A DNA stretch of 64,000 nucleotides from contig OY735219.1 in the NCBI GenBank assembly GCA_963457665.1, positions 21,470,937 through 21,534,936 of the forward strand. Direction: 5' to 3'. A program made the position numbers and the translations under genes. Below the pieces are notes generated by a model that ran no database searches, was not told the origin of the DNA, and was given only the letters and a program-made list of their open reading frames with translations. The stretch comes from Thysanoteuthis rhombus (Eukaryota; Mollusca; Cephalopoda; Oegopsida; Thysanoteuthidae). The first letter of the stretch is position 1, and every line of letters begins with the position of its first letter. Below are positions 1-10,257 of this stretch, in pieces.

Positions 1-183
1 TCAGGTGTATCGCTGGGGTGGGAGTTAAGAGGAAAGAAACGAAGGGAAAAAGGGGTTCAAAGATGGCGGGGACGGCGGCGTCACTGAAAAATGGCGAAGA
101 TGGAGGAGGATTGTTGTAATGGTGTCGGTGTTGGTACCGAGGAAGGTTAGGGTAGCAAAGGTGGTATTCTAGTTGTTCTTAAG
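1..183 (+). other. GC-rich edge with candidate 5' exon and splice donor
   Basis: This stretch is richer in G and C than nearly everything after it. An ATG at 63-65 opens an 18-codon frame (starting M-A-G-T-A-A-S) that stops at 117-119. At 181-189 the sequence AAG/GTGAGT is a near-ideal metazoan 5' splice donor. GC content, a short ATG-led frame and a donor together fit a 5' untranslated or first exon on the plus strand, but the window edge cuts off any promoter and no partner exon was identified. It could equally be chance. Function unknown. Confidence 0.15.
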
Positions 184-763
184 GTGAGTTTAAGAATTAT
201 CAGCTAAGGTGTATCAGACACGATGGTATTTACATAATTCTATTCACTAGTGGCGTAAGTAAAGTTTCAGTCGATTGGTTCTTTATTTCTTACAAGTGCA
301 CCAATGGCGAACCCTTTTAGAACAGCGTGTCGATATCTTAATTTTTTTGAACGATCCTATCATTGGAGTGTCTCCAGCTTGTGTAAATGTATTCAAAATT
401 TTAAGCCTATTTTTCTAATGTATTTATAAAACTGGGAGTTTAATAAGATATAACTCGAAATTTAAAAATATTCTTTTAAAACTGGGATAATGAAATGAAA
501 CAAGCTTGGCTGCGTTGGGGTAAAATTCCATCACTTCGTTGAAATCTAAAAGGTAAACAAAACAGAATTAATTTTCTCCGTATAATATCAATCCAAAAAT
601 ACGTTTCCCATTTCAACTTCTTTGTGGGTAGTTCGTGTAAATAGGATTTGCAAACTGCTTTTTGGTCGGGTCGTTGTCAGTTCAGCGCGTGTCACCTAAA
701 AACTTGTGGCGTGTCATTGCTGATACGCGTTTCGTAGGCCAACCATCGCAAGTAAAATTGCGT
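184..763. other. AT-rich spacer, nothing recognised
   Basis: No long frame, simple repeat or recognised element is visible. Around 640-760 the sequence becomes less AT-rich just before the tRNA-like segment that follows, so the SINE-like repeat may begin here. Confidence 0.4.
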
Positions 764-862
764 GCGACAGTCTCTCGAGTGGGAAAATCATGTCTGACTT
801 GAAAATCAGAACTTGACATCGGGGCTTTTATCTGGGTTCGAACATCGATCACTGGCACTGAT
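764..862 (+). repeat. tRNA-Ser-like degenerate sequence (SINE head or tRNA pseudogene)
   Basis: The order of parts resembles tRNA-Ser. An A-box-like CTCGAGTGG is followed by a hairpin TCTGA-CTTGAAAA-TCAGA, which has a perfect 5-bp anticodon stem and would place a UGA anticodon but has one extra loop base. Then come a long variable-arm-like stretch and a B-box-like GGGTTCGAAC near 834-843. The acceptor stem does not pair well, so a working tRNA gene is unlikely. A tRNA-derived SINE head or tRNA pseudogene is the best reading. Confidence 0.4.
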
Positions 863-909
863 GGAAAATACGTAATTATCTCATTATCTCAATTATCAAC
901 CAGGCTCTC

Positions 910-912
<3 letters not shown>

Positions 913-1001
<89 letters not shown>

Positions 1002-1015
1002 AAGAGAGAGAGAGT
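913..1015. repeat. (AT)n microsatellite with short GA tail
   Basis: An essentially uninterrupted AT array runs from 913 to 998, followed by a short run of GA and three GTAGAAA-type units. It is a simple sequence repeat with no coding value. Confidence 0.97.
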
Positions 1016-1684
1016 AGAAAGTAGAAAGTAGAAAGTTTAACTGCTTTGAACACTAAACTCAATCAAAAAACTTTTTCAAAAATTATTTTAAAAAAAATCT
1101 TCTATCGTTTCACTTCATTCTCTTATTTCCCAATATCTATTAATGTAAATTTTGTAATTTTCTCCACCGATTTTTAATGCTTTGTACATGCTTTGATATT
1201 ATGGTTCTATGTATAAATTTTCTTTTTCTGAGATTATCAGCTGTTTACAATGTAACGGTCGCGGGGATTTAAAAAAGAAACAGTTGCATTAACACGCTTC
1301 CCCAGTAGTGTTTAGCAGACGCCACCTCCCTTCAGCTACGATTTTAGTAGATAGCTTATGTCATCCATGTATGTGTGTGTGTGAGTGTGAGTATGTGCAA
1401 GCACAGAGAGACTGAAGGTGAGGCTGCCCCCACTTGTTCCAGAGACACGGATAAATCAATTGTAACGTAGTAATAATTGATTATTTTTTCGTTTTTTTTT
1501 TCAATTTTTAAAACTTTTGTTACATGAAGTTTTTTTAAAATCATTATAATTTTAGAAAATCATGACTTCTTTCCATCTTTATCTTAATTTATTTGTAGCT
1601 TTTTATCCGAACTTTCACTCAGACCGATTTCCTTCCGGCAATAAATAATTCGTGTTTGATCGGAAGATAAAATACCTGCCTTAG
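1016..1684. other. AT-rich spacer
   Basis: No gene is recognised. There is a short TG-rich stretch at about 1370-1395 and oligo-T runs near 1490-1500. Confidence 0.4.
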
Positions 1685-1835
1685 ATGGAATTCACACACT
1701 CATACCCAACAGGAAGGCCGGCCTGATCTACCAAGTGAGTCTCTGTTTTCCAGTTGGGTTCTTGTAGCTCAATAGGAAGAGCAGGCTGCTGCAAAGGGTG
1801 CATCCGGTTATGGATGGGAGTTTGAGAGAAATTGT
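1685..1835. repeat. Two tRNA-like SINE heads, one per strand
   Basis: On the plus strand, GTAGCTCAATAGGAAGAGC at about 1765-1783 is a good RNA polymerase III A box, with a weaker B-box-like sequence about 50 bases later. On the minus strand the same interval carries an A-box-like CTTGGTAGATCAGG followed by GTGTGTGAATTCC. Both fit degraded tRNA-derived SINEs. Boundaries are not clear. Confidence 0.35.
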
Positions 1836-1920
1836 TGATAAAAGCAACAAATAAATCGAGATGAAGGTAAAAAGAAGTCATAATTTTTGTTTTTAATAAT
1901 TATTTTGTTTTACCTATTTT

Positions 1921-2440
1921 TATCTTAATAAAGATGGTCTCCAGGCGAACACAGGTTTGATTCCTGCAGCTGCCCATTTCTTTGGTTGTTAATTCCATTC
2001 ACGCTGTCTAGGCCCTCTGGCATATTCACTGTGTAAAAACGAGATGCCAATTCAAATAAGAACATCGCATTTATAATTATTCCGTCAGATTATATATCCA
2101 TCTATTTATTATATAATTATCTGCGTTGCGAAACATAAAGAGCAGATATGGACAGTGAATGAACAAGAGTAAATAGGGGTATGAAGTAGTTAATGGAGCT
2201 GTGCCCACTCTCCGCCTCGCTCAGATGGCAAAGGGGACGTCGCATTTAGACGGCCTCCAGTTGGATACGGGTTCGATTCCTACAGCAGCCCATATCTTCA
2301 GTTGTTCATTCTATTTATGCTGTCTAGGCCAACTACCATATTCACCATGTGAAAACGGGATGCAAGTTCAAATAGAGTCTTACATAAAAAATAACGCATT
2401 TATGATCATTCTGTCAGATTTTGAATCCATTTCTTTATAA
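1921..2440 (+). repeat. Family A dispersed repeat, one partial and one full unit in tandem
   Basis: Family A units share a body containing AAACAAATAGAGCAGATAT-like sequence, a tRNA-like core ending in GGTTCGATTCCTGCAGCAGCC, a tail containing TTGTCTAGGCCAAGTGATAC, and a final CCATTTCTTTA. The first unit here (about 1921-2110) has only core and tail, and its last CCATCTATTTATTA is also the start of the second unit (about 2096-2440). Head and tail therefore share a direct repeat, as monomers of a tandem array would. Other copies lie at 5.0-5.55, 36.84-37.14 and 48.84-49.25 kb. Confidence 0.6.
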
Positions 2441-3239
2441 TGAATGATTTGAAATAAAATGAAAATACATTGTATATCCCTTTTTAATGATGCATGTCCT
2501 GACGGGAATGATTCAAATTTAGAAATGCATTTTATTTAGGTGATATTTTGTCATAAATAACATCGCCAGTTTAGAAAACACCATTTGGAATTAACCTATA
2601 CTCTTCACCCGTCGATTATAAGGTGAAATGAATAATTTATAATATTCTTCAATGGTATGGGAGCATAAGTGTACGTTACAACTTCCCTGGGTGAGAGAAA
2701 AAGATATATTCCCGGGGGGTCAAAAGGATATATTCTTTCCCCAGCGAAGAATAATACCATCTTTTTATATGGGTGTTTTAATGTGCAGTTACCTTAAACA
2801 ATTGTACTGCACCATTATCCTTGTAGGGTTCCAACTTTCAAACTTCTCACCCTCGGTGGGATGGCCTAGTCCTCGGGATGCAAATGGCCCCTTGCCCCCC
2901 AACCTCACGCCCATGTATGTGAGGTAAAAACGAGTATGGTGATGTGAGTGACGCCCAACTTCGAATGCTTGTCACCTCTAAGTCTATTTCACATATTGCA
3001 AAGCGCAGAAAGCAGAAACGTGATATTTGAAGCCTGGGCAAGGATGGCTGGAGTCGTAGCCAGCGTAAGAGCATTGAATAGCTTCATAAGCTTGAGTTGC
3101 CGTACGAGCAATAGATTTGGACCTTCAAAGTTGACAGCATGTGGTGTCATAAATACTTACAAAATAACCGGTGGCTCTTTGGATGGACTCAGATCAGGAT
3201 AACAGAAAAAAAATATTCGAACTGTTCATATGCGCATTG
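2441..3239. other. Spacer, no recognised gene
   Basis: Frames up to about 90 codons exist on both strands at 2652-3202 but overlap each other, have no recognisable motif and no homology I can name. The middle part (2840-3110) is less AT-rich than average and may be an unrecognised dispersed repeat. Confidence 0.35.
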
Positions 3240-3984
3240 GCTGACTTCTAGCAGAATGACACTGGTGAGTTCCCTGTCCGGGTACTGCATAAGGAGATAC
3301 TCTGTTGTCCAATCATCAGTTGTTTTGTCCAGAGGAAAGCAGAGCCGTCAGGAGATTCTGGAAAGACGCCAAACTGCCTTCGGAATCAGAGCTGACCTTC
3401 AACTAGACTAGTTGCTTCCCAAGGCCCCACAACGGAGCCATTGCCTCTTCCAAACGCAAAGTGCTGTAGCCGGAGTTAGAACTCGGCGCGCTGGTTCCAT
3501 TGTCTACGCTGTTGACCATTACCTCCATGTGGTCTTCAAAGTTTTATCCCCTGCCCATACCATACCAAATAGGGTAATCCTTGATCATTCGGTCCTAAAA
3601 TACGATAGCATAAAGATTATAACTCAGAAGTCTAGTATTTCGAGGCCTAGGATTTGAATAACGGTATCTCATAACGATAACAACGTTATTTTTTTTGCGA
3701 TACCGTTCTTTGGAAATGGAAAATCTAACTGTTCTAGGGGGATAACTTTTTATGCTATCGTGTTTTTGAACAAAATAACCACGGATTGTCCCAAACAGTC
3801 ATTCCGTCCTCCTTGAGGTACCTTGGTGGAAATTTCTCTTTCAGGTTTAAAGTATTATTAGTATTCAATTTGACTAATTTTTATCTTCATCCTAACTTTC
3901 AGTTGCTTTTTATCATAACTTTGACTCAACCTATAGTTCTGCTGCAACGATCAAACTGCGTAATCAAAGATAAATAACAAGCCC
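3240..3984. other. Unclassified stretch, possible old repeat
   Basis: The stretch contains overlapping plus-strand frames of 81-90 codons with no motif I recognise. At 3735-3770 a sequence with GGGGGATAAC...CTATCGTGTTTT closely resembles 20411-20454, so at least this part belongs to a dispersed repeat. Confidence 0.35.
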
Positions 3985-4075
3985 AGGGTGAAGATCGAAC
4001 TCACACACTCTAGCCAGTGAGAGAGCCTGTATAAGCCGTGCTGCTTCTAACCCTTCAACCATTGAGACTCCATAG
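3985..4075 (-). repeat. tRNA-like SINE head
   Basis: Read on the minus strand, an A-box-like GTCTCAATGGTTGA is followed about 60 bases later by GAGTTCGATCTTC, a B-box-like sequence. The layout fits a tRNA-derived SINE head resembling the one at 60.34-60.42 kb. Confidence 0.4.
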
Positions 4076-4249
4076 TCAAGCTGAAGCTGATTTTAGAGCC
4101 TAAATCAATATTTGACTTTTGTTGTTGTTTACATTTGAGATTTAGTAGTCAAAATTAATAATAAAGCTACGATACATTATCTAATAATTTGGAAAATAAT
4201 TGAAAATATAGTTGTATTAATGGCTAGTGTTTCGGTATTCTGTTAATAA

Positions 4250-4420
4250 ATTTCAGTCCAAGTCTGAAACTGGAGTTGACATTTTGTTGACTCTACACTG
4301 GTCGTATTTCCAGTATTGAAAGATTGGAGGTGCAAGTAGTGAAAAGTTACCTCCCCGAAGCCTTTGAGCTTATCGGGAGTGGAGTTTGACCCTGCAGCAG
4401 GTATGGTTGTTGTTTTCTCA
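4250..4420. repeat. Family D dispersed repeat, partial copy
   Basis: This copy contains the family landmarks AGTCTGAAACTGGAGTTGAC and, about 130 bases later, GGAGTTTGACCCTGCAGCAG. Related landmarks recur at 15.64-16.2, 29.86-30.4 and 41.57-41.9 kb. The family looks tRNA-derived but is strongly diverged. Confidence 0.45.
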
Positions 4421-4768
4421 GTTTGTTGTTGATTCAGTCAATAATCTATTCTGAATAATCCGGTGCAGTGATGTATTTATTCGTTGAAGAGAGATCACGT
4501 CAACAAAAAGCAAAGCCCAACGTATTACTCCCAGGGTTCCGTGTGACCTTTTCTGGGTTTCTTCGAAACAGTGGCATTTACGCAATGTACATAATAATTC
4601 TTCATTGATTAATTGTTTATAATGTAACTTTTCAACTGTTTGGTTTAAATCAATTCCAGCTTGGTTATTTATGTGGCCGAGACGCTATGTCTATTTTTGA
4701 TCATCAAATTTCGTTCTTACTTATCTATTTGGGTTTATACACAATCAGAAATTTCTATAAACCAGACC

Positions 4769-4770
<2 letters not shown>
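4421..4770. other. AT-rich spacer
   Basis: Nothing is recognised before the (AT)n array that starts at 4771. Confidence 0.4.

Positions 4771-4859
<89 letters not shown>
4771..4859. repeat. (AT)n microsatellite
   Basis: An uninterrupted AT array of about 89 bases. Confidence 0.98.
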
Positions 4860-4861
<2 letters not shown>

Positions 4862-5030
4862 GTGTACTGTAGAGAGTGAGACAGACTCGGGAGTGAGGTG
4901 TTTGTAGGTGAGGTTTATTAAACCTTATAAGTAAATTGTCCATACATGTTTCGGGATTCTTCCCATCATCAGTGGTGTGTGTTGTGTGAGTGTGTATTAA
5001 AATTTCCCTTGTGGATATATATATATATAA
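4860..5030. other. Possible Penelope-like or other retroelement terminus
   Basis: CATGTTTCGGGATTC followed by CATCATCAGTGG (about 4945-4975) has the shape of a motif often seen near retroelement ends in invertebrates: a 'GTTTCGG' box followed by 'catcagtg'. A similar pairing in the other orientation occurs near 41.12-41.16 kb. No coding sequence is attached, so the assignment is weak. A short (AT)n run ends it at 5014-5030. Confidence 0.2.
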
Positions 5031-5039
5031 ATTGAGTCA

Positions 5040-5550
5040 AGTTATATTGAAATTCTTATTTGAAATGATCTTCCGTTATTACACAGAGAATTTATCACTT
5101 GGTCTAGACAACTTGAAGTGTTTCAATATGATATAACGCAATTTACGCAATATGATATAACGCAATCATTTTGTCGGATCATATGTATCCATTTCTTAAT
5201 TATATAACTGTCCAGTTGAAAGAAACAAATAGAGCAGGTATAGACCGAGAATATACGAGAATGAGAATTTGGAGTGAAAATTGTTATTTGGGCCTTTACA
5301 TTACCGATTCAGCTCAATGATAGAAGCAACACTCACAAGATGGAGCGGCTACCGTATCGGTTGTAGGTTTGATTCCTGAAGCAACCCCGTTTCCTCTAAG
5401 TGTTTTTTTTTCTTCAATTTTACGTTGTCTAGGCCAAGTGATACATTCTCCGTGTAATAACGGAGGATCATTTCAAAAAAGGGTTTCAATATGATACATC
5501 ACAATTTATAATCATTTTGTCAGATCATACATATCCACTTCTTTATAACA
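5040..5550 (+). repeat. Family A copy with inverted outer arm
   Basis: The plus-strand unit is about 5150-5550, with a tRNA-like core at about 5311-5390 (CAGCTCAATGATAGAAGCAA then GGTTTGATTCCTGAAGCAAC). Upstream, 5063-5115 is the reverse complement of the unit's own tail at 5425-5476, with about 46 of 51 positions matching by eye. Between them the tail sequence recurs again in direct orientation with a short internal duplication (ATATGATATAACGCAAT twice). The element therefore has inverted arms around a tRNA-like core. Confidence 0.6.
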
Positions 5551-5580
5551 TGCACACATACACACACACACACACAAACG

Positions 5581-5619
<39 letters not shown>

Positions 5620-5620
5620 C
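5551..5620. repeat. (CA)n-(TA)n compound microsatellite
   Basis: An imperfect CA array runs into a TA array, directly abutting the end of a family A copy. Confidence 0.95.
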
Positions 5621-5990
5621 AATCATTGAATAGGGTAACTCGAGTAGTTGAAGCTTGAAGATCAATTCTCTACACAAACCTTTCTTAGGAAACCAGAAAA
5701 CAAGCAAAGAAATTCCAAAACAATGTTACCTATTGAAAAAAAAAATGTCGACCTGAAGGCAGGACTGGTTAAGTCCATTAGATGACCATCGACACGGTCG
5801 CCTAGTGAACAAAGATTTTAGGGGTGCACTCAAAACTTGAAATAGTCGTCATAATACAACCAGGGGCACAAATCATAAGGTACGTGGAACCCTTGCGTCG
5901 GCCCTGCTTAAAAGTTAGGCATTTGGGAAGAGTGAACTTGTTTTTTTAAAATCCTTTTGAAACATGAACTACATGAAAAACCAAATGAAA
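5621..5990. other. Spacer, nothing recognised
   Basis: There is no frame of note. The stretch around 5750-5930 is less AT-rich and may be an old SINE tail, but no internal promoter is visible. Confidence 0.35.
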
Positions 5991-6190
5991 AATTTTGCGA
6001 GCAAAAATGATACCCGTATTTGTATTTGTACCTCTCTTTTATTTAAGTCGTTTACTTCAAAAGCTTTTTGTTGCTTTTTTATTCGTCGGGTATTTGTCAT
6101 TTTCATTCTTGAAGTTGTTCACTGTTTCAATTATTAGTATAGCTGGGTCGTGCTGTACTGGTGCGTTCCAGTTATTTATTATTCTTTAAG
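5991..6190 (+). repeat. Family F dispersed repeat, copy 1
   Basis: The stretch aligns with 6695-6875: GCGAGCAAAAATGAT then TTTGTATTTGTACCTC at the start, and CAATTATTAGTATAGCTGGG near the end. The 64-codon frame inside is a by-product. Confidence 0.4.
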
Positions 6191-6694
6191 AGAACAAGTT
6201 TTTTTCTAGAGCTTTTTTTTTTTGGTATAGTTCTTTATAAATATTGTGGCTGTATTTCCTCTTTACTGTAAAGAACTTATTTGCTGGGATATCATCAACG
6301 TTTTTTTTTTAAAGATTATTTTGGATGCATAGAGTCACCTCTTACTCTTCTAGTTTTAGCTTTAAGAGTTTGTCTTCGTATGGCAGGTTTTTAAGTTCTG
6401 GGGCCATTTCCGTTGCCCTCATCTGTATGTTTCCTAGTTTTGTCATATCTTTTTTTTTTTTTTGAGTAGTTAGATTCCACGCTTGGGCTGCTTATATGTT
6501 TACACTCATACTTGTCCACAAAGTATCTCTAAAGGTTATCAATCAATTTCTATTTAATTCTGTTGAAGTATGGACAATAGACGAATTGATTAATTTTGGT
6601 GGTGGATCCATGCCCAATTACTTCCCCTGACAAAAGCGTTGACAGTGGTAGGCACTCTCTGATTGCTTTCCAGTTCTTCTTTTTATGTTTTAGT
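6191..6694. other. T-rich spacer
   Basis: Several oligo-T runs occur (6218-6231, 6300-6311, 6450-6463). No gene is recognised. Confidence 0.4.
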
Positions 6695-6875
6695 ACGAAT
6701 AACGTAATGAAACCACATGGTAATGTTGCGAGTAAAAATTATGCGCATATTTGTGCTTATATCTCGCCTCAGTTGAAGCTTTTTCACATAAGGTGTGCTT
6801 GTTGTATTTATTTTTGTTGTTTTCTGTTTTCATTATTAGCATTGTTGGGTGTTGCTCTTACTACCAAATACAGAG
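6695..6875 (+). repeat. Family F dispersed repeat, copy 2
   Basis: This is the second copy of the sequence at 5991-6190. It contains GCGAGTAAAAATTATGCGCA and CATTATTAGCATTGTTGGG. A shorter match to its first part lies at about 49490-49530. Confidence 0.4.
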
Positions 6876-6924
6876 GCGTACTCATGAATTCGCCGACAAC
6901 ATCAAGGTGAAAAAGAAATTTGAA

Positions 6925-7230
6925 TAATTGGACCACCCTGAGCGTTCTGAATGCTAACGGCAACAAGATCGGAAAGCCCGAGGGTGCGGCCATGACCTCT
7001 CTTCTTTCACGCTCTCCTCACCGGTTCATGCTCTACCCGACGAGTATCTACCTTGGCCAAAATCCCAGACCCCCAACCTGTTGCCTTCTTCTCGGTACTT
7101 TTTGGTCACAGCTAGACAAACGGAGTGAACCAAGACGATTCGGTCGTTCTGGTTGACGGATTTGCTACACACCAAACAAGATGGGAGAGAGACTTCGGGA
7201 GGCGTGACACTTCAAAGTACCCTAAAAGTA
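6925..7230. other. Mixed-composition stretch with higher GC
   Basis: This roughly 300-base block is visibly richer in G and C than its surroundings. It holds a 78-codon plus-strand frame (6920-7156) with no recognised motif. It may be an exon, a CpG-rich old repeat or chance. Confidence 0.25.
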
Positions 7231-7610
7231 CTTGCGTGTGCGTGTGTGTACGCACGCGCATGTATGTGTGCATATGTGCGTATGTATCTTTTTTCGGGAG
7301 ATACGATCGAGGCGCAGAGTGAGAAAGTGCGTTGGGTGCCTATTTTTGCCTTTACATCTCCATTGGGCGATCCAGATGAGGGGAAAAGATGGAAATAGAG
7401 AGAGAGAGAGAGAGAAAGAGAGAGGGGGTTGGAGGAAAGAAGGAGAGTGAGTGATAAGTAAGACAGAGCAAGAGAGAGAGAGGGAGAGAGAGAGGGGGAA
7501 GGAGGAAAGAAGGAGAGTGAGTGATAAGCAAGAGAGAACAAAAGAGAGAGAGAGAGACGGGGGGAGAGAAAGAGAGGGTAGGCAGGTATCGAAGATAGCG
7601 CATAGAAGTA
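7231..7610. repeat. GT-rich then GA-rich low-complexity tract
   Basis: The sequence runs from GT-rich (7235-7290) to long GA/GGA runs (7395-7580). Within the purine part, a block of about 45 bases centred on GGAAAGAAGGAGAGTGAGTG is duplicated (about 7431-7460 and 7503-7530). The open frames here, up to 165 codons on the minus strand, are low-complexity artefacts. Confidence 0.9.
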
Positions 7611-7920
7611 TTGTGTCAGTATATCGGTGTACAAAGATCTGTGAAAGCTAAATATAAAGGAATCAATAAGAAAAAAATGGATATATCTGAGTACGTATCT
7701 GTATCTCAATAGTATTTAGCATTTGTAAGAGGATGTGGAGGTACAAAGACATGGTACACACATACACACACACACACACACAAACAAGCAGAAACATGCA
7801 CGCACACGAATACACACACATACACAGAGTAGCACCCTGTGCGTACACAGCAGAGTGTTGTTTGGATGAGTATATTTGGAAAACACTCAAATACTCAAAC
7901 ATGAAAAACCCATTGATATC
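7611..7920. other. Spacer with short CA repeat
   Basis: A CA-rich stretch lies at about 7755-7830. Nothing else is recognised. Confidence 0.5.
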
Positions 7921-8075
7921 TATTTACTAAACTTAGTTTAGTCTAACCCAAGCCCACTAATGATCTTACTCCCCATTAATGATCTGTGGGACTATCTTTT
8001 TAACCATCACTCCACTGCAGAAGCCTGATATATTTACCAAACTTAACTTAGTCTGATTTAAGCCCATGGTTATGA
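7921..8075. repeat. Repeated TTTACTAAACTTAGTTTAGTC motif pair
   Basis: A motif of about 37 bases containing ACTTAGTTTAGTCTAACCCA occurs at about 7922-7958. A diverged form (ACTTAACTTAGTCTGATTTA) occurs at about 8034-8072, and a third at about 37650-37686. The arrangement suggests a dispersed repeat or a local duplication. Confidence 0.4.
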
Positions 8076-8089
8076 AACACTCATTGAGC

Positions 8090-8440
8090 TTTTATCCCTC
8101 CTGATAGTCACTTATGGAGCTAAAACATAGAGCCTAGACAAAAGATTGACCCTAAAACTGAGACCCACGCAATACACACAGGGAAGAATCCATTAGAAAA
8201 CTCAAATTGCAATGGGCTGGTCTTATTGTAAGAATGTCAGACAACCGCTGGACATCATGACTCACAACGTGGACTCTCAGAGATCACATGCAAAAGGGTG
8301 GTGTGATGAATTAGACTGGTCTAGAAAATATTTGCTACGTAACGTCCATCATAGAGTGGTCTGGCGAATCTTGGGGAACGTCTTGGTAAACGAAAGACGC
8401 TAAAAGGGTGATGATGGTGACACTGAAGAACACTTTCCAA
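8090..8440 (+). mobile_element. RTE-type LINE, 3'-terminal fragment (degenerate)
   Basis: Conceptual translation across frameshifts gives TYGAKT, then KLQWAGLIVRMSDNRWT, then WRILGNVLVNERR. These are the C-terminal landmarks of RTE-clade reverse transcriptase proteins, and WRILG also appears in the copy at 60.6 kb. The end is followed by GTGATGATGG, matching the short GAT-rich 3' tail of the other RTE copies in this window. Everything upstream of the C-terminus is missing, as expected for 5'-truncated target-primed insertion. It is not functional. Confidence 0.7.
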
Positions 8441-8677
8441 GGAAAGCATGCCAACCACAGCGCTACGACAGGTGACTATATATAAACAAATGGACGGTAT
8501 GATTCTTTATGTTTCTCTGTCTGTAACAGCGAACTCTTCTACTTGAAGGTAATATTTTGGGTGATTTTTTTTCTGCCCACTATTTGAAACAATGGACTGT
8601 TTCATTGAAACGAGTCCAGTGGTTTCTTCTGTCATTAACATTTCAGAAAATATATTATATTTGAGAATTTATCCAAA

Positions 8678-8680
<3 letters not shown>
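8441..8680. other. AT-rich spacer
   Basis: Nothing is recognised. Confidence 0.4.

Positions 8681-8752
<72 letters not shown>
8681..8752. repeat. (TA)n microsatellite
   Basis: An uninterrupted TA array of about 72 bases. Confidence 0.98.
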
Positions 8753-8756
<4 letters not shown>

Positions 8757-8995
8757 CTTAGTAAGTGTAAGTATTTCTTAACTGGCCATGAGTTGTTTTT
8801 TTTATATGTTTATAAGCGCAATCAGACCTACGCATCTCAAAAACTCTGGAGAACTCATACACAAAATTAAAAAAAACATAGATATGAAAAAACAATTCAT
8901 GTAACATCATACCAACATCCCAGTTTAGAAAAAAAATGCCTTCACCTACTAAGTAACCACCTCAAATGGGCCAAGATTAAACTAACCCTTCCCAT

Positions 8996-8997
<2 letters not shown>
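8753..8997. other. AT-rich spacer
   Basis: No recognised feature between two TA arrays. Confidence 0.4.

Positions 8998-9063
<66 letters not shown>
8998..9063. repeat. (TA)n microsatellite abutting a Penelope-like 3' end
   Basis: An uninterrupted TA array. On the minus strand it directly follows the end of the Penelope-like fragment 9064-9360. The other well-preserved Penelope-like 3' end at 51.9 kb is also followed at once by (AT)n. Confidence 0.97.
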
Positions 9064-9067
<4 letters not shown>

Positions 9068-9360
9068 ATGGTGATTCGCTTCATAAAAACGTTTTTGTTT
9101 CTGCTCTGTCTGGGCCTCCTCAGACGAATGATTGGATATATTTTAAATTTCTTTTTCGGACGTTTCGGGTGGGTGTTACTTGGTGGGGGTAGTTTTTCTC
9201 ATGTTTGTTTTGTTAGATTTGTTGTTTGTGTGCTTTTGCTGGTGGTTGTAATTTACATCCATGGGGGTATAGTATGAGTGTTGGAGTTATCAATAAGTAG
9301 TTGCTGATTCTGTGTGTTCTATATGAAGATGTTTTTTTACTCAGATATCTTAGATTTATA
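9064..9360 (-). mobile_element. Penelope-like element, 3'-terminal fragment
   Basis: The reverse complement aligns with the end of the plus-strand copy (10130-10257, then 12903-13165) and with 51640-51913. Shared landmarks in order are ATAAATCTAAGATATCTGAG, the stretch ending CTGATAACTCCAAC, a TACCCC box, TAAATTACAACCACC, and a terminal ACAGAGCAGAAACAAAAACG. Only about 300 bases of 3' sequence are present. The fragment lies head to head with the plus-strand copy that begins at about 9366, an inverted arrangement known for Penelope-like insertions. Confidence 0.7.
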
Positions 9361-9365
9361 ACCCA

Positions 9366-10257
9366 CGCAATGATCCAGAACAAAAGAATAACAAAACAGA
9401 GGCAGAAAAATCATCTGGTATACACCACAGTGTGATCTACAAATAAATACTAACTCAGGTAAAATATTCATCCAATTGATAGAAAAACACTTCCCACCAG
9501 CAATCTACCAAGCAAAATATTTTAAAGGAACAAACTGAAAATTAGCTTTTGTTGTACGGAAAATTTTAATGCACTCATCGCGAAACATAAGAACATAGTG
9601 ATTAGAATGAATACCAACAAAGAAAACATAAATAAACAAAACTGTAGTTGTACAAAAAACAGTTGCCCTCTAGGAAGCAAATGTATCAAATCAAATATTG
9701 GATACCAAGCCTAAATATCAATCCAAGAGAAACCCCTAGAAGTGAAATATTATACAGGAATATCGAAAATGTCCTTTAAACTTAGATTAGCCAAATATAT
9801 ATCATCCTTTACTGTAAAATGGAAAATATTAACACAGACCTATATATACCAAAATATTGGAACTCCATGCCACCTATGCTTGAATGAGAAATTAGTTTTG
9901 CAAAAAACAAAAAAATGAAATGGTGTTAAAATGCCGGCACTGCTCAAAATTTTTATTAACAAATATTAATCAATAACCCACACATAAATACACTAACAAT
10001 GACTAACCTAGATATTTTATTCACAAAGCCATTTCAAAGAACCACCGAGTCAACATTGTCTACTTCCTCTTGTCTAAGGTAATTAAGATAATCACGCAAC
10101 CTGTTATAGTCATAAAGGATACTAGTATGGAAAAATAAATCTAAAATATCTAAGTGAAAATAAATAAATACAACATTCTTCTACAGAACACACGAAACCA
10201 GCTACGACTTACTGATAACTCCAACCTCCATACCATACCCCCAGGCATGAAATTTAT
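9366..10257 (+). mobile_element. Penelope-like element, 5'-truncated copy, left part
   Basis: Penelope-like elements encode a reverse transcriptase fused to a C-terminal GIY-YIG endonuclease. This copy starts within the C-terminal half: KIIWYTPQ, KIFIQLIEKHFPP, then a cysteine cluster CSCTKNSCPLGSKC at about 9650-9690. A degenerate endonuclease region follows (EVKYYTGISKMSFKLRLAKY across a frameshift). Stops and frameshifts make it non-functional. The 3' part is separated by the LINE at 10258-12902 and resumes at 12903. The 71-codon frame 10154-10369 crosses the junction and is not a gene. Confidence 0.8.
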
